From NCBI GenBank assembly GCA_947631235.1, contig CANRKO010000005.1:1-64000 (forward strand): a stretch of 64,000 nucleotides of DNA, written 5' to 3'. Below are positions 43,084-52,075 of this stretch, piece by piece (within the stretch, counting starts at the first letter, position 1; every line of letters starts with the position of its first letter). Below the pieces are notes generated by a model. That model searched no databases, had not been told where the DNA came from, and worked only from the letters and a program-made list of their open reading frames with translations. This DNA is from an uncultured Clostridia bacterium (lineage in GTDB: Bacteria; Bacillota; Clostridia; UBA1381). The position numbers were made by a program, and so were the translations under genes.

Positions 43084-46000
43084 ATGAGAATGAGGAAAAC
43101 GGCGGCTGCCGCAATAGCCGTGTCAATCGTAATGTCGGCGTTTACGGCTGTACCGTCATTCGCGGCGACGGCTGTGTCGAACGAGAACGGCTTGGCAAAC
43201 GCTATCACGTCGGGCGGAGATTACGAACTTTCGGCGGATATATCGGCGGCGAACGCGGGAATCAACAAAACTCCGTCAACAGGAACGCTCGACGGCAAGG
43301 GACACACAATAACCAAGAGCAATTCCAAATGGGGCGACGCAATTCTCTACCAGAACTGCGCCGGAAACTGGACGTTTAAGAATTTGACGATTGACGGAAA
43401 CAAGTCGGTCGGCACGTTCACCGACGCGGCTCTGTGGTATATGGCGGGGTCGGTAAAATTCGATAACGTGACTGTACGGAATTTTAAAACGTCTACCGCC
43501 GCGCGCTACGCTATTAACTGCAACGGCACGGCGAGTATGACGCTCAATAACGTGACGTTTAAGGATAACGAGGACGCGGCTGCCGCGGTAACGCCCTCCG
43601 ATGTGTACATAGACGGCGGAACGCTCGCGCTTTCGGGAAATACCAAAGCGAACGTGTATTACGCGGGCGGCTCGATAGACGTTTCAGGTCTTACAAAGAA
43701 CTGCGGCGTTACGATCACGGCTGCGGACGCGGATAAGTATAAATCGCTTAAAGCGCTCGTCACCTCGGCAGCTGTTAAAATGACGGCGAACGACGGCGCG
43801 AAATCGGTTAGCTTTGCAAGCTCCGGCGTGGAATGGGATTTGAGCGCGGAACGGTCAAAAGCGTCAGACGGCAAGGTCACGGTGTACGCGTCGGTATCGA
43901 ATTTCACCGACAGCGAGGCGACAGTCAGTGTGACGGCAGCAGCGTATGACGGTGAAAGTGCAGGAGATACGCAGAGCGCGGACGTGACAGTCGGGGCAAA
44001 TGCCACGGAGAACGTCTCAATCGAACTGAACGCATCGGACGATAGCGTTATAAAAGTAAAGCTGACTTCGTCGGGTGAGGATCTCACGGATGAGATAACG
44101 GTAACCAAAATACGGGAGGACAATCTTCCATACTATTATGACTTCGAGAATCCCGCCGACACGTCGTCGCTCCTGCGCGGCGGAGCGTCGATCGCGAGCG
44201 GCAAGGGTATATCCGGGAGCGCGCTGAGCCTTGACGGCACAAGCGGCTACATGCAGCTTCCCGACAATATACTTACCGCAAGCATGACGGTTACGGCATG
44301 GGTCAAAACCGACGCGGTTCAGGATTGGGCGAGACTGTTCGACTTCGGCTCGGATCAGAATAATTACTTCTTCTACTCCCCGTCGAACGGACGCGTCGAG
44401 TCGAGCGTCGGCGGCGTTAAGGACACAATGGACGTTACGCCGTTCACAAATACGGGCGTATGGGAGCATTACGCGGTCGTGCACAGCGCAAATCACGTTT
44501 GGCTCTACCGCAACGGCGCGCTTGTGAGCGATAAAGCGTGCGCGCAAGCGCTCACAAGTATTCCGAACACATCAAACTATATAGGCAAATCGCATTACGC
44601 GACGGACAAGTATTTTAAGGGAACTATGGACGAGATTAAAATTTACAATAAAACCTGTACCGCCGAGGAGATAAAGGCGGAATACGACAAATACGCGGCG
44701 CAGATAAGCGCGGCAGCGGCGTACAAGGACTACACCGACCTCGATTTCGGCACGACCGAACTTACGGACGGCGCGTCGCTCCCCGCAAAGGGCTCGAACG
44801 GCAGCGACATTACATGGACGTGTACGGACAGCGGCGTGATTAAAAATAACGCGATAGCCGCGCCCGCAGCGGGTAACGCCGACAAGCGCGTAACGCTTAC
44901 CGCGACGATTAAAAACGGCGACGCTGTTTACACGAAAACGTTTAACATGACGATACTCGCCGCGCCGTCAATTACGGGGCTTTCCGATTACAGTATGACG
45001 GACGTTGAGATGAAGGACGATTACCTCTTAAACGGCACGGAAAAAATGGCTGCGTATCTGAATGATTTCGACGTAAACAAGCTTGCGTCGGGCTTTAGGC
45101 GCACGGCGGGACTGTCAGCGACGTCCGACACATACGGCGGCTGGGAAACGAGCCTTATCGCCGGTCACGCGGTCGGTCATTACATGACGGCTGTCGCGCA
45201 GGGCTACAACAATACAGGCGACGAGGGACTGCTTAAAAAGTCGCAAGACCTTATAGACGCATTGTACGAGGCGCAAATCAAGGAGGACAAGACTATAAAC
45301 GGCAACGCCGTAAAGAAGGGCTACCTGTTCGCGACAACAGATCCGCTTAACGGCAGCGGCAAGGTAATAAGCGGTGAAAACCAGTTTGACAGCATAGAGA
45401 GAGGAACGACTGTTGATACGTGGGTGCCGTGGTACACGATGCACAAGATACTCGCCGGTCTTGTCGATACGTACAAGCTCACAGGCAACAAAAAGGCTCT
45501 CGAAACAGCCGACGCGCTCGGTACGTGGGTTTACAACAGAGTCGGAAACTATAACTCGACCACGCAGGCGCGTGTACTCAACGTCGAGTACGGCGGCATG
45601 AACGACGCGCTGTACGAACTTTACAAGATTACGAAAGACCCCAATCACGCGAAAGCGGCGCATATGTTCGATGAGGTGAGCCTGTTCGACAGTATTTACA
45701 ATCATAATGACGTGCTCGCGAACAAGCACGCGAATACCACTATACCGAAAATCATCGGCGCGCTTAACCGCGTAAGGACTATCGACGCGACGAACGGTCA
45801 GCTTGAAAAGGACGCTCCCGACGCGGCGCGTAACAGGGAATATTACTTGAAGGTCGCGGAGAATTTTTGGGATATAGTCGTAAACGACCATTCGTACATC
45901 ACCGGCGGCAACAGCGAAAACGAGCATTTCCGCGCGGCGCACACCGAAAACGCGTACCGCGACGAGGTAAACTGCGAAACGTGCAACACTTACAATATGC

Positions 46001-47922
46001 TCAAACTCTCGCGCGAACTGTATAAGCTGACGGGCGAAAAAAAGTACAAGGACTACTACGAGGGTACGTTCCTCAACGCCATAGTGTCGAGCCAGAACCC
46101 CGAAACGGGTATGACGATGTACTTCCAGCCGATGGCGACGGGTTACTTTAAGGTATTTTCAAAGCCGTGGACTGATTTCTGGTGCTGCACCGGCTCGGGT
46201 ATGGAGAACTTCACAAAGCTTACGGACAGCATCTATTATAAAAAGAATAATACGATAGTCGTAAACCAGTATATAAGCTCCGTTCTGACGGACAAGTCCA
46301 ACGGCATAAAGCTTACGCAGGATTCGACGCTCCCCGACGGCGAGACGGCGAAACTCACCGTTGATGTGATTGACAATAGCGGATGGACGCTTGACACTCA
46401 AAAAAGCACATCAAACGGTACGGCTACGGTGACGGGTACGGTTACGAATAACAGCGGCAAAACGGCGTCCGCCATGCTCTACGCCGCGTCATACGAAGGC
46501 GGCGCGCTTAAAGAGGTAAAGAAGGTTGACTACACGCTCGAAAATGCGGAAAGTAAAGATGTCAGCGTAAGTCTCGATGCGGGCGATGAGGTAAAGACCT
46601 TCCTTTGGGACGGTATGGAACCGGTAAACACAGCGAATGACGGTTCTGCGGCGATAGCGCTGCGCGTACCCGAATGGTGCGCGTCTGTTCCGACGATAAA
46701 GGTAAACGGCGAAGATTACGCATACACGCAGTCGGCGGGCTATGTGACGATCGAGCGCGAGTGGAAATCGGGCGACACGATTGAAATTACGATGCCGATG
46801 GAAATGCGCGCATACGGGCTTGCGGATAACGACGCGGTAACGGCGTTCAAATACGGTCCTACGCTGCTGAGCGTCGGCTTGGGAAAGGAAAATATGACCG
46901 AAACAAGCCACGGCATAGCGGTAAGAAAGCCCGCGTCAAAGGCGGACGTGAACGAGTACGTAATAATAGACTCCGATTACGGAACACGCGAGGAATGGCT
47001 CAATAACCTCGATGAAAATATGGTAAAGACCGAGGGCAAGCTCGAATTTACGATGAAAAATACCGACCAACCGCTTGTATTCACGCCGTACTACAAACGT
47101 TACGACGAGCGTTACGGCATTTACTGGTACGTGTCGGGAATGACCGAGGAGGAGCAGCAGGCGCAGATACTCGCCGACAAGCAAAAAGGACGCGACGAAA
47201 ACATCATCATCGACTCGATAGAGCCGTCGCACGACCAGCAGGAGAACGGTCACGGCTACACGCAGGACAAATCCACCGGCGTGGAGGGTACAGGCGATAT
47301 GCCCAATTACCGCGAAATCGCAAGCGGCGGATATGTCGATTACCCGATGGCTGTCAAAAAGGGCGTTAAGAATTATCTGTCGGTTACGTATCCTTCAAGC
47401 GACAGGGACACTAAAATGACAATCTATGTCGGGGACACTAAACTCGCCGACGTGGTTGCAAACGGCAAGGATGAAACAGTGCTTTACGAAATCCCCGAAA
47501 CGTCCGTAAACGCTGCGCAGCCAGCGTCGTCGGGTACGACGATTGCCGGACGCGACGCGCTCCATATAGTGTTCCGCGCCGACAAGGGTACGGACGCGCC
47601 GAAAATATGCGGCAAGGTTAAAATCGTGACCGACTACGGCATGAACGCGTCGCTGTCGTCACTGACGTTTGAGGGCGGCACTCTTGCGCCGTCGTTTGAC
47701 GCGAATGTGACGGAGTACACGCTGACCGTTCCGACAGGTGCGGAGAGCATTGCGTTAAAAGCCGCGCCCGCAGACAAATACGGGCTCGTGTACGTGAACG
47801 ATATTCTGATAAACGATACCGTGCCGAAAACGATTCCCGTGTCCGACACGATTACGATCAATGTTTACGCGGAGGATCACGAAACATCGAAAACGTATAA
47901 TGTATCGTCTGCATGGGAGTAA
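43084..47922 (+). CDS. Large secreted GH127/GH146-type beta-L-arabinofuranosidase
   Basis: This 1612-aa protein starts with a signal peptide (ending near SFAATA). In order it has a right-handed beta-helix-like region (about 30-215), a beta-sandwich (230-345), a LamG-type lectin fold (350-545; YYYDFENPADTSSLL to GTMDEIKIYNKT), an Ig-like domain (550-630) and the GH127-type alpha/alpha barrel from about 635 (LSDYSMTDVEM.., GWETSLIAGHAVGHYMTA). The cysteine site is present: CETC at 964-967 and CC at 1034-1035, with Glu residues at 945-947 and 961 as acid candidates. A cadherin-like domain closes the C terminus. Family members remove beta-L-arabinofuranose from plant glycoproteins or pectin. Confidence 0.9.
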   Translation: MRMRKTAAAAIAVSIVMSAFTAVPSFAATAVSNENGLANAITSGGDYELSADISAANAGINKTPSTGTLDGKGHTITKSNSKWGDAILYQNCAGNWTFKNLTIDGNKSVGTFTDAALWYMAGSVKFDNVTVRNFKTSTAARYAINCNGTASMTLNNVTFKDNEDAAAAVTPSDVYIDGGTLALSGNTKANVYYAGGSIDVSGLTKNCGVTITAADADKYKSLKALVTSAAVKMTANDGAKSVSFASSGVEWDLSAERSKASDGKVTVYASVSNFTDSEATVSVTAAAYDGESAGDTQSADVTVGANATENVSIELNASDDSVIKVKLTSSGEDLTDEITVTKIREDNLPYYYDFENPADTSSLLRGGASIASGKGISGSALSLDGTSGYMQLPDNILTASMTVTAWVKTDAVQDWARLFDFGSDQNNYFFYSPSNGRVESSVGGVKDTMDVTPFTNTGVWEHYAVVHSANHVWLYRNGALVSDKACAQALTSIPNTSNYIGKSHYATDKYFKGTMDEIKIYNKTCTAEEIKAEYDKYAAQISAAAAYKDYTDLDFGTTELTDGASLPAKGSNGSDITWTCTDSGVIKNNAIAAPAAGNADKRVTLTATIKNGDAVYTKTFNMTILAAPSITGLSDYSMTDVEMKDDYLLNGTEKMAAYLNDFDVNKLASGFRRTAGLSATSDTYGGWETSLIAGHAVGHYMTAVAQGYNNTGDEGLLKKSQDLIDALYEAQIKEDKTINGNAVKKGYLFATTDPLNGSGKVISGENQFDSIERGTTVDTWVPWYTMHKILAGLVDTYKLTGNKKALETADALGTWVYNRVGNYNSTTQARVLNVEYGGMNDALYELYKITKDPNHAKAAHMFDEVSLFDSIYNHNDVLANKHANTTIPKIIGALNRVRTIDATNGQLEKDAPDAARNREYYLKVAENFWDIVVNDHSYITGGNSENEHFRAAHTENAYRDEVNCETCNTYNMLKLSRELYKLTGEKKYKDYYEGTFLNAIVSSQNPETGMTMYFQPMATGYFKVFSKPWTDFWCCTGSGMENFTKLTDSIYYKKNNTIVVNQYISSVLTDKSNGIKLTQDSTLPDGETAKLTVDVIDNSGWTLDTQKSTSNGTATVTGTVTNNSGKTASAMLYAASYEGGALKEVKKVDYTLENAESKDVSVSLDAGDEVKTFLWDGMEPVNTANDGSAAIALRVPEWCASVPTIKVNGEDYAYTQSAGYVTIEREWKSGDTIEITMPMEMRAYGLADNDAVTAFKYGPTLLSVGLGKENMTETSHGIAVRKPASKADVNEYVIIDSDYGTREEWLNNLDENMVKTEGKLEFTMKNTDQPLVFTPYYKRYDERYGIYWYVSGMTEEEQQAQILADKQKGRDENIIIDSIEPSHDQQENGHGYTQDKSTGVEGTGDMPNYREIASGGYVDYPMAVKKGVKNYLSVTYPSSDRDTKMTIYVGDTKLADVVANGKDETVLYEIPETSVNAAQPASSGTTIAGRDALHIVFRADKGTDAPKICGKVKIVTDYGMNASLSSLTFEGGTLAPSFDANVTEYTLTVPTGAESIALKAAPADKYGLVYVNDILINDTVPKTIPVSDTITINVYAEDHETSKTYNVSSAWE

Positions 47923-47941
47923 AATAACGGCGTGAATATAT

Positions 47942-47970
47942 TTGCATTACGGCTCTGTTTGTGATAGAAT
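47942..47970 (+). promoter_or_regulatory. Promoter of the VanX-like gene
   Basis: The -35 TTGCAT (47942-47947) and -10 TAGAAT (47965-47970) are 17 bp apart. Confidence 0.65.
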
Positions 47971-48009
47971 TAAAAGCGAAGTTTTAAGCGTTTAAAAGGA
48001 GATATTAAT

Positions 48010-48768
48010 ATGATCAAAAAAATAATCAAATTGGCGGCGGTGTCTGCCGCTGTGGCGGCTATGGCGTCATGTGCCGCGTCAAACGCGCCCGCGCCGACCG
48101 AAACCGCCTCTCAGGCTGAAAACACGGCGGTAACGGACGCGTCGGACTTCGTTCTGCTCGCGGAAGAAGTACCCGACGCGATAATGGAGATACGGTACTA
48201 TTCCACGTATAACTTTGTCGGCGACAGAATTGACGGCTATGACGAGCCGTGCGCACTTATGACGAAGGAAGCCGCCGCCGCGCTCAAAAACGCGTCGGAC
48301 GACGCTGTGGCAAAGGGCTACAGGCTTAAAATCTACGACGCGTACAGACCACAGACAGCCGTTCAAAACTTTGTCGAGTGGGCGGAGGACACAGACGATA
48401 CGCGCATGAAGGAATATTTCTATCCCGAACTTGACAAGTCGGTGCTGTTCGACCAGGGCTATATCGCCGAAAAGTCGGGTCACAGCAGGGGCAGCACGGT
48501 CGACCTCACGCTGTTTGACATGAGTAAGGGCAAGGAGGTTGACATGGGCGGCACGTTCGACTATTTCGGCGAACTTTCCCACCCCGATTACACCGGCGAG
48601 CTGACGGAGGAGCAGATACAAAACAGAAATATCCTGCGTGATATAATGCTTGAAAATGGCTTTAACCCGCTCGACACGGAGTGGTGGCACTTCACGCTTG
48701 CCGACGAGCCGTACCCCGACACGTATTTTGACTTCCCCGTAAGCGGCAAGTCGGTCGGAGTTAAGTGA
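48010..48768 (+). CDS. D-alanyl-D-alanine dipeptidase, VanX/DdpX family lipoprotein
   Basis: The 252-aa protein has a lipoprotein signal peptide (VAAMASC, lipidated Cys at about 21) and a peptidase M15D domain. Metal and catalytic residues are visible: His158 and Asp165 in SGHSRGSTVDL, and Glu224 and His227 in EWWHF. VanX-type enzymes split D-Ala-D-Ala. Membrane-anchored forms outside vancomycin clusters are thought to recycle wall peptides. No vanH or vanA genes are nearby, so resistance is not implied. The next gene is an NlpC/P60 wall hydrolase. Confidence 0.9.
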   Translation: MIKKIIKLAAVSAAVAAMASCAASNAPAPTETASQAENTAVTDASDFVLLAEEVPDAIMEIRYYSTYNFVGDRIDGYDEPCALMTKEAAAALKNASDDAVAKGYRLKIYDAYRPQTAVQNFVEWAEDTDDTRMKEYFYPELDKSVLFDQGYIAEKSGHSRGSTVDLTLFDMSKGKEVDMGGTFDYFGELSHPDYTGELTEEQIQNRNILRDIMLENGFNPLDTEWWHFTLADEPYPDTYFDFPVSGKSVGVK

Positions 48769-48789
48769 TTGCCCGTCGGAGCGCGGAGC

Positions 48790-48808
48790 GTTTCACACCG
48801 TGTGAAGC
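48790..48808. repeat. Short palindrome downstream of the VanX-like gene
   Basis: TTCACAC and GTGTGAA face each other across one base, inside a GC-rich context just before the next promoter. It could be a protein-binding site or a weak terminator stem. Confidence 0.45.
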
Positions 48809-48824
48809 GGCGTTTACGCACAAA

Positions 48825-48856
48825 GTATTGATTTTTTGATTAAAATATGGTATAAT
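48825..48856 (+). promoter_or_regulatory. Promoter of the NlpC/P60-partner-switch operon
   Basis: The -35 TTGATT (48828-48833) and -10 TATAAT (48851-48856) are 17 bp apart. The 21 bases from 48825 match 56598-56618, in front of the second STAS-kinase gene, at 20 positions. Confidence 0.75.
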
Positions 48857-48913
48857 TGTTGTATATGGACTATATTTTTGCCGCCGCGCAAGGCGGCAAA
48901 GGGAGATAGCAAA

Positions 48914-50491
48914 ATGAAATTAAAAGCCATTGTTGCCGCGCTTACAGCGGCAGCCGTCATTTCGCCCGCAGCGTACGCGGCGGAGGACGCAGTATACATA
49001 TGCGCGTATTACAACGACAGCGGAGCGCTCATAGACGCGAAGCAGTTTAACGAAAGCGAGCTTAAAAACGTACTCGACTCGCTCGCCCCCGACGACGCGG
49101 CAAAGGCGAAGCTGTTCCAATGGAACGATAATCTGCAGCCCGTGGGCGAAATGATTGTGTCGGATTACACGCGCGGAGCGGGCGACGTGCTTAACAACAT
49201 GGACAGCACGGTTAAAGCTTTGAACGTTACGAGCGAGATGTGCGCCGCGTCGTTCTGGCACAACAAGGAAAATTGCTCGGACGAAATTGTTATGACGGCG
49301 GATGAAATCGCGGCGTTTAACCGCAAAATCCTTGATACTTCGGCTACCTGCACTAATGATTTGGAGTCGGTAGGGGCAAACGAAATGTACAACGGCGTAT
49401 CTCTTGCCCAAAGCTGCGCGGATGAGATTGTGTCAAGAAATCTGTACCTGAACGGAGAACCCGTTCCCGAAAGCTATTACGAGACTATCCGTGAAAACAT
49501 CAGAAACGCGGACGTTACAACCGCGATGCCGTACAAATTCGGTTTTGCGGTAAACAGGACGGTTATGAAGGCGTACCCGTACGAGGACTACCTCTCCGAC
49601 GACCCCACAGACCCCGAATGGGATGAACTTGTCAACACGGGCGTAGCCGTGAACGAGCCGCTTGTGCTGCTGTTTGCGACAGAGGACGGCAAATTTACCT
49701 TGGCGAGAAGTCAATGCTGCACCGGCTGGGTCCCGACGGAGGATATAGCCGTTTGTGCCGATAAGGCGGAATGGGAAAAATACTTAAATCCCGATAAATT
49801 CCTCGTTGTGACGGGCGAGAAGGTGTATCTCGAGCCGAGCGCGGACGCGGATTTGAACGAGAAAATGCTCACAATGGGAACGGTGCTGCCGCTCGTGACG
49901 GATGAGACCGGCACTGTGTCGTACAGGCTGCCGTGGAACAATTACGTCGTTAAAATGCCCGCGAGGAACGAGGACGGAAGCTTTTACCAAAAGGACGCTC
50001 TCATTCCGGCGAACCGCGACGTGAACGTCGGCTACCTCCCCTACTCGACCGCTAACGTTGTCACTCAGGCTTTTAAGTCGCTCGGCAACCGCTACGGCTG
50101 GGGCGGTATGATGAATTCGCAGGACTGCTCGTCGTTCGCGCGCGAGGTGTACCGCTGTTTCGGTTTTGAACTGCCGAGAAACACGACATGGCAGTCGGCA
50201 ATGCCGGCGGAAGTGACGGTTATGAGCAGTATGACGGACGGCGAAAAGAAAGCCGTTCTCGACACTCTTCCGGCGGGAACGATACTGATATTCCCGGGGC
50301 ATGAAATGCTCTACCTCGGCAAAGACAACGGTCTGTACTACACGATAAACGACGTAAGTTCGCTCGTTTCACCCGAGCAGCCCGGCGTGATTATAAAACC
50401 GAGGAGCGTCATAGTGAACGACCTCTCGACGCTCCGCGCCAACGGCTCTACGTGGCTCGCGAATTTAAGCCACGCGGTGGTTGTAAAATAA
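48914..50491 (+). CDS. Secreted NlpC/P60 endopeptidase with SH3-like domain
   Basis: The 525-aa protein begins with a signal peptide (MKLKAIVAALTAAAVISPAAYA). A long N-terminal helical domain and an SH3b-like part (about 215-370) precede an NlpC/P60 domain with catalytic Cys405 (RYGWGGMMNSQDCSSFAREVY) and His463 (FPGHEMLYLG). Such enzymes cut the D-Glu to diamino-acid bond of wall peptides. The ATG at 48914 has AAAGGGAG upstream. The STAS-kinase gene starts 17 nt after its stop, so a wall hydrolase is co-transcribed with the partner-switch genes. Confidence 0.9.
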   Translation: MKLKAIVAALTAAAVISPAAYAAEDAVYICAYYNDSGALIDAKQFNESELKNVLDSLAPDDAAKAKLFQWNDNLQPVGEMIVSDYTRGAGDVLNNMDSTVKALNVTSEMCAASFWHNKENCSDEIVMTADEIAAFNRKILDTSATCTNDLESVGANEMYNGVSLAQSCADEIVSRNLYLNGEPVPESYYETIRENIRNADVTTAMPYKFGFAVNRTVMKAYPYEDYLSDDPTDPEWDELVNTGVAVNEPLVLLFATEDGKFTLARSQCCTGWVPTEDIAVCADKAEWEKYLNPDKFLVVTGEKVYLEPSADADLNEKMLTMGTVLPLVTDETGTVSYRLPWNNYVVKMPARNEDGSFYQKDALIPANRDVNVGYLPYSTANVVTQAFKSLGNRYGWGGMMNSQDCSSFAREVYRCFGFELPRNTTWQSAMPAEVTVMSSMTDGEKKAVLDTLPAGTILIFPGHEMLYLGKDNGLYYTINDVSSLVSPEQPGVIIKPRSVIVNDLSTLRANGSTWLANLSHAVVVK

Positions 50492-50508
50492 TATGGAGGA
50501 AAAATTAT

Positions 50509-51684
50509 ATGAAACATTCTTACAGCGACGGCATTTTGACAATCAAATTATTGAAAAGAATAGACTCTAACAACGCGTCCGAGGTCGATAAGGAATTGTT
50601 CGCGGCGATTGAAAAAAGCAGCGCGAAAAGCGTTATTCTCGACGCGGCTGACACCGAATATATTTCGAGCGCGGGGTTAAGAGTTGTGTTAAAGCTAAAA
50701 AAAGCGGTAGCCGACTCGAAAATAATAAACGCCTCGCCCGAGGTGTACGATATTTTCAGCATGACGGGCTTTATCGACATTATCGACGTGAAAAAGGCGT
50801 TCCGCGAGGTTTCCGTCGAGGGCTGCGAAATTATAGGCAAGGGCGGTCACGGCACGGTTTACCGCCTTAACGGCGACACCATATTAAAAATGTACGCCGA
50901 AACGGAACCGCTTGCCGAGATAGAGCGTGAGATCGAGTACGCCAGAAACGCGTTTGTCGCGGGTATTCCGACGGCTATCGCGTTTGACGTGGTTAAGTGC
51001 GGCAACTGCTACGGCTCGGTATTTGAACTTATAAACGCCGATACGCTCGGTAACCTACTTGCCGCGAACCCCGACAGATACGACGAGTATTCAAAGAAGT
51101 ATATCGAGCTTGTGAACACGCTCCACACCACCGAGGCGGACACGAGCCGCCTGTCAAACATAAAGGGCTTGTACAACCAATGGGCTGACGAAATGGCTGA
51201 ACTGCTTACGGCTGACGAAATAGGTATTCTTCACGAGATAATAAACAGCGTTCCGGACAGGAACACGTTCGTACACGGCGATATTCACCCGCAAAACGTA
51301 ATGGTTCAGGACGGCGAACTTGTGTTTATCGACCTTGCCGATATGACGTACGGTCACCCCGTTTTCGATTATATGGGCATGGCGCTCACGCACGTGATCG
51401 CGGGCAGCAGAGCGCCGCAAAGGTCGGTGCAGATAATGGGCATAGACTACGATACGGGCGTAAGGCTGTGGAACGATATGATAAAGGCGCGTTTCGGCTC
51501 TTTGGGCGAGGAAGGCTTGAAGAAGATGAACGGTCTTTTGACGGCGTTCGGTATGATGAAATTCACCGTCGCGTCAGCCGTGAACAAGACAAATACCCGC
51601 GAACTCAAAGAAACGCTTATAAAGATAAGCAGACAGACATTCTTCCCGAATGCAAAGAACTTAATCGGCGCGGTAAAATTCTGA
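50509..51684 (+). CDS. STAS domain fused to APH-like phosphotransferase, copy 1
   Basis: This 391-aa protein joins a STAS (anti-sigma antagonist) domain (residues 1-95, with LDAADTEYISSAGLRVVLKL) to a kinase-like domain of the TIGR02172/aminoglycoside-phosphotransferase type. The latter has a glycine loop IIGKGGHGTVYRL (108-120), the catalytic VHGDIHPQN (255-263) and the metal motif FIDLAD. The ATG at 50509 follows GGAGG by 9 nt. The ISSAG serines are normal STAS phosphorylation sites. The kinase substrate is unknown; it could be the STAS domain itself, its partners, or a small molecule. A paralog with the same layout is at 56672-57859. Confidence 0.88.
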   Translation: MKHSYSDGILTIKLLKRIDSNNASEVDKELFAAIEKSSAKSVILDAADTEYISSAGLRVVLKLKKAVADSKIINASPEVYDIFSMTGFIDIIDVKKAFREVSVEGCEIIGKGGHGTVYRLNGDTILKMYAETEPLAEIEREIEYARNAFVAGIPTAIAFDVVKCGNCYGSVFELINADTLGNLLAANPDRYDEYSKKYIELVNTLHTTEADTSRLSNIKGLYNQWADEMAELLTADEIGILHEIINSVPDRNTFVHGDIHPQNVMVQDGELVFIDLADMTYGHPVFDYMGMALTHVIAGSRAPQRSVQIMGIDYDTGVRLWNDMIKARFGSLGEEGLKKMNGLLTAFGMMKFTVASAVNKTNTRELKETLIKISRQTFFPNAKNLIGAVKF

Positions 51685-51755
51685 TTATACCCGCAAACAA
51701 CGTATTAAATTTATATTATATAATTTAATGAATAAAAAATAAGGAGAGATTTGTA

Positions 51756-52052
51756 ATGACAATCAAACAGACAAACGAAAGCGAAAAATTAACGCTCGCA
51801 TTATCGGGCAGACTCGACACGGTGACTGCTCCCGAACTTGAGACGGTTATCGACACGGCTCTGGGCGGCGCGACGGAACTTTGTTTCGACTTCACCGACC
51901 TCGAATACATCTCATCGGCGGGACTTCGCGTACTCTTAAAGGCGCAGAAAATTATGAATGCAAAGGGTAAGATGACAATTACCGGCGTTAACGAAACGAT
52001 TATGGAAGTGTTCGATATTACCGGCTTTGTCGATATTCTTACAATCGAGTAA
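51756..52052 (+). CDS. STAS-domain anti-sigma factor antagonist
   Basis: This is a 98-aa single STAS domain of the SpoIIAA/RsbV type, with CFDFTDLEYISSAGLRVLLKAQKIM containing the conserved phosphorylatable serine pair. It follows the STAS-kinase gene by 71 nt (an AT-rich palindrome and a TATAAT lie in this gap, so extra transcription may begin here) and precedes the phosphatase/kinase sensor by 23 nt. It is the natural substrate for both enzymatic domains of that sensor. Confidence 0.93.
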   Translation: MTIKQTNESEKLTLALSGRLDTVTAPELETVIDTALGGATELCFDFTDLEYISSAGLRVLLKAQKIMNAKGKMTITGVNETIMEVFDITGFVDILTIE

Positions 52053-52075
52053 TTCGATAAAAGGAAGTGTATCCG

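Noticed and set aside
48010-48768. Vancomycin resistance locus because of the VanX-like protein
   Set aside because: No vanH, vanA-type ligase or vanRS genes are present, and the protein is a lipoprotein, unlike cytoplasmic resistance VanX.
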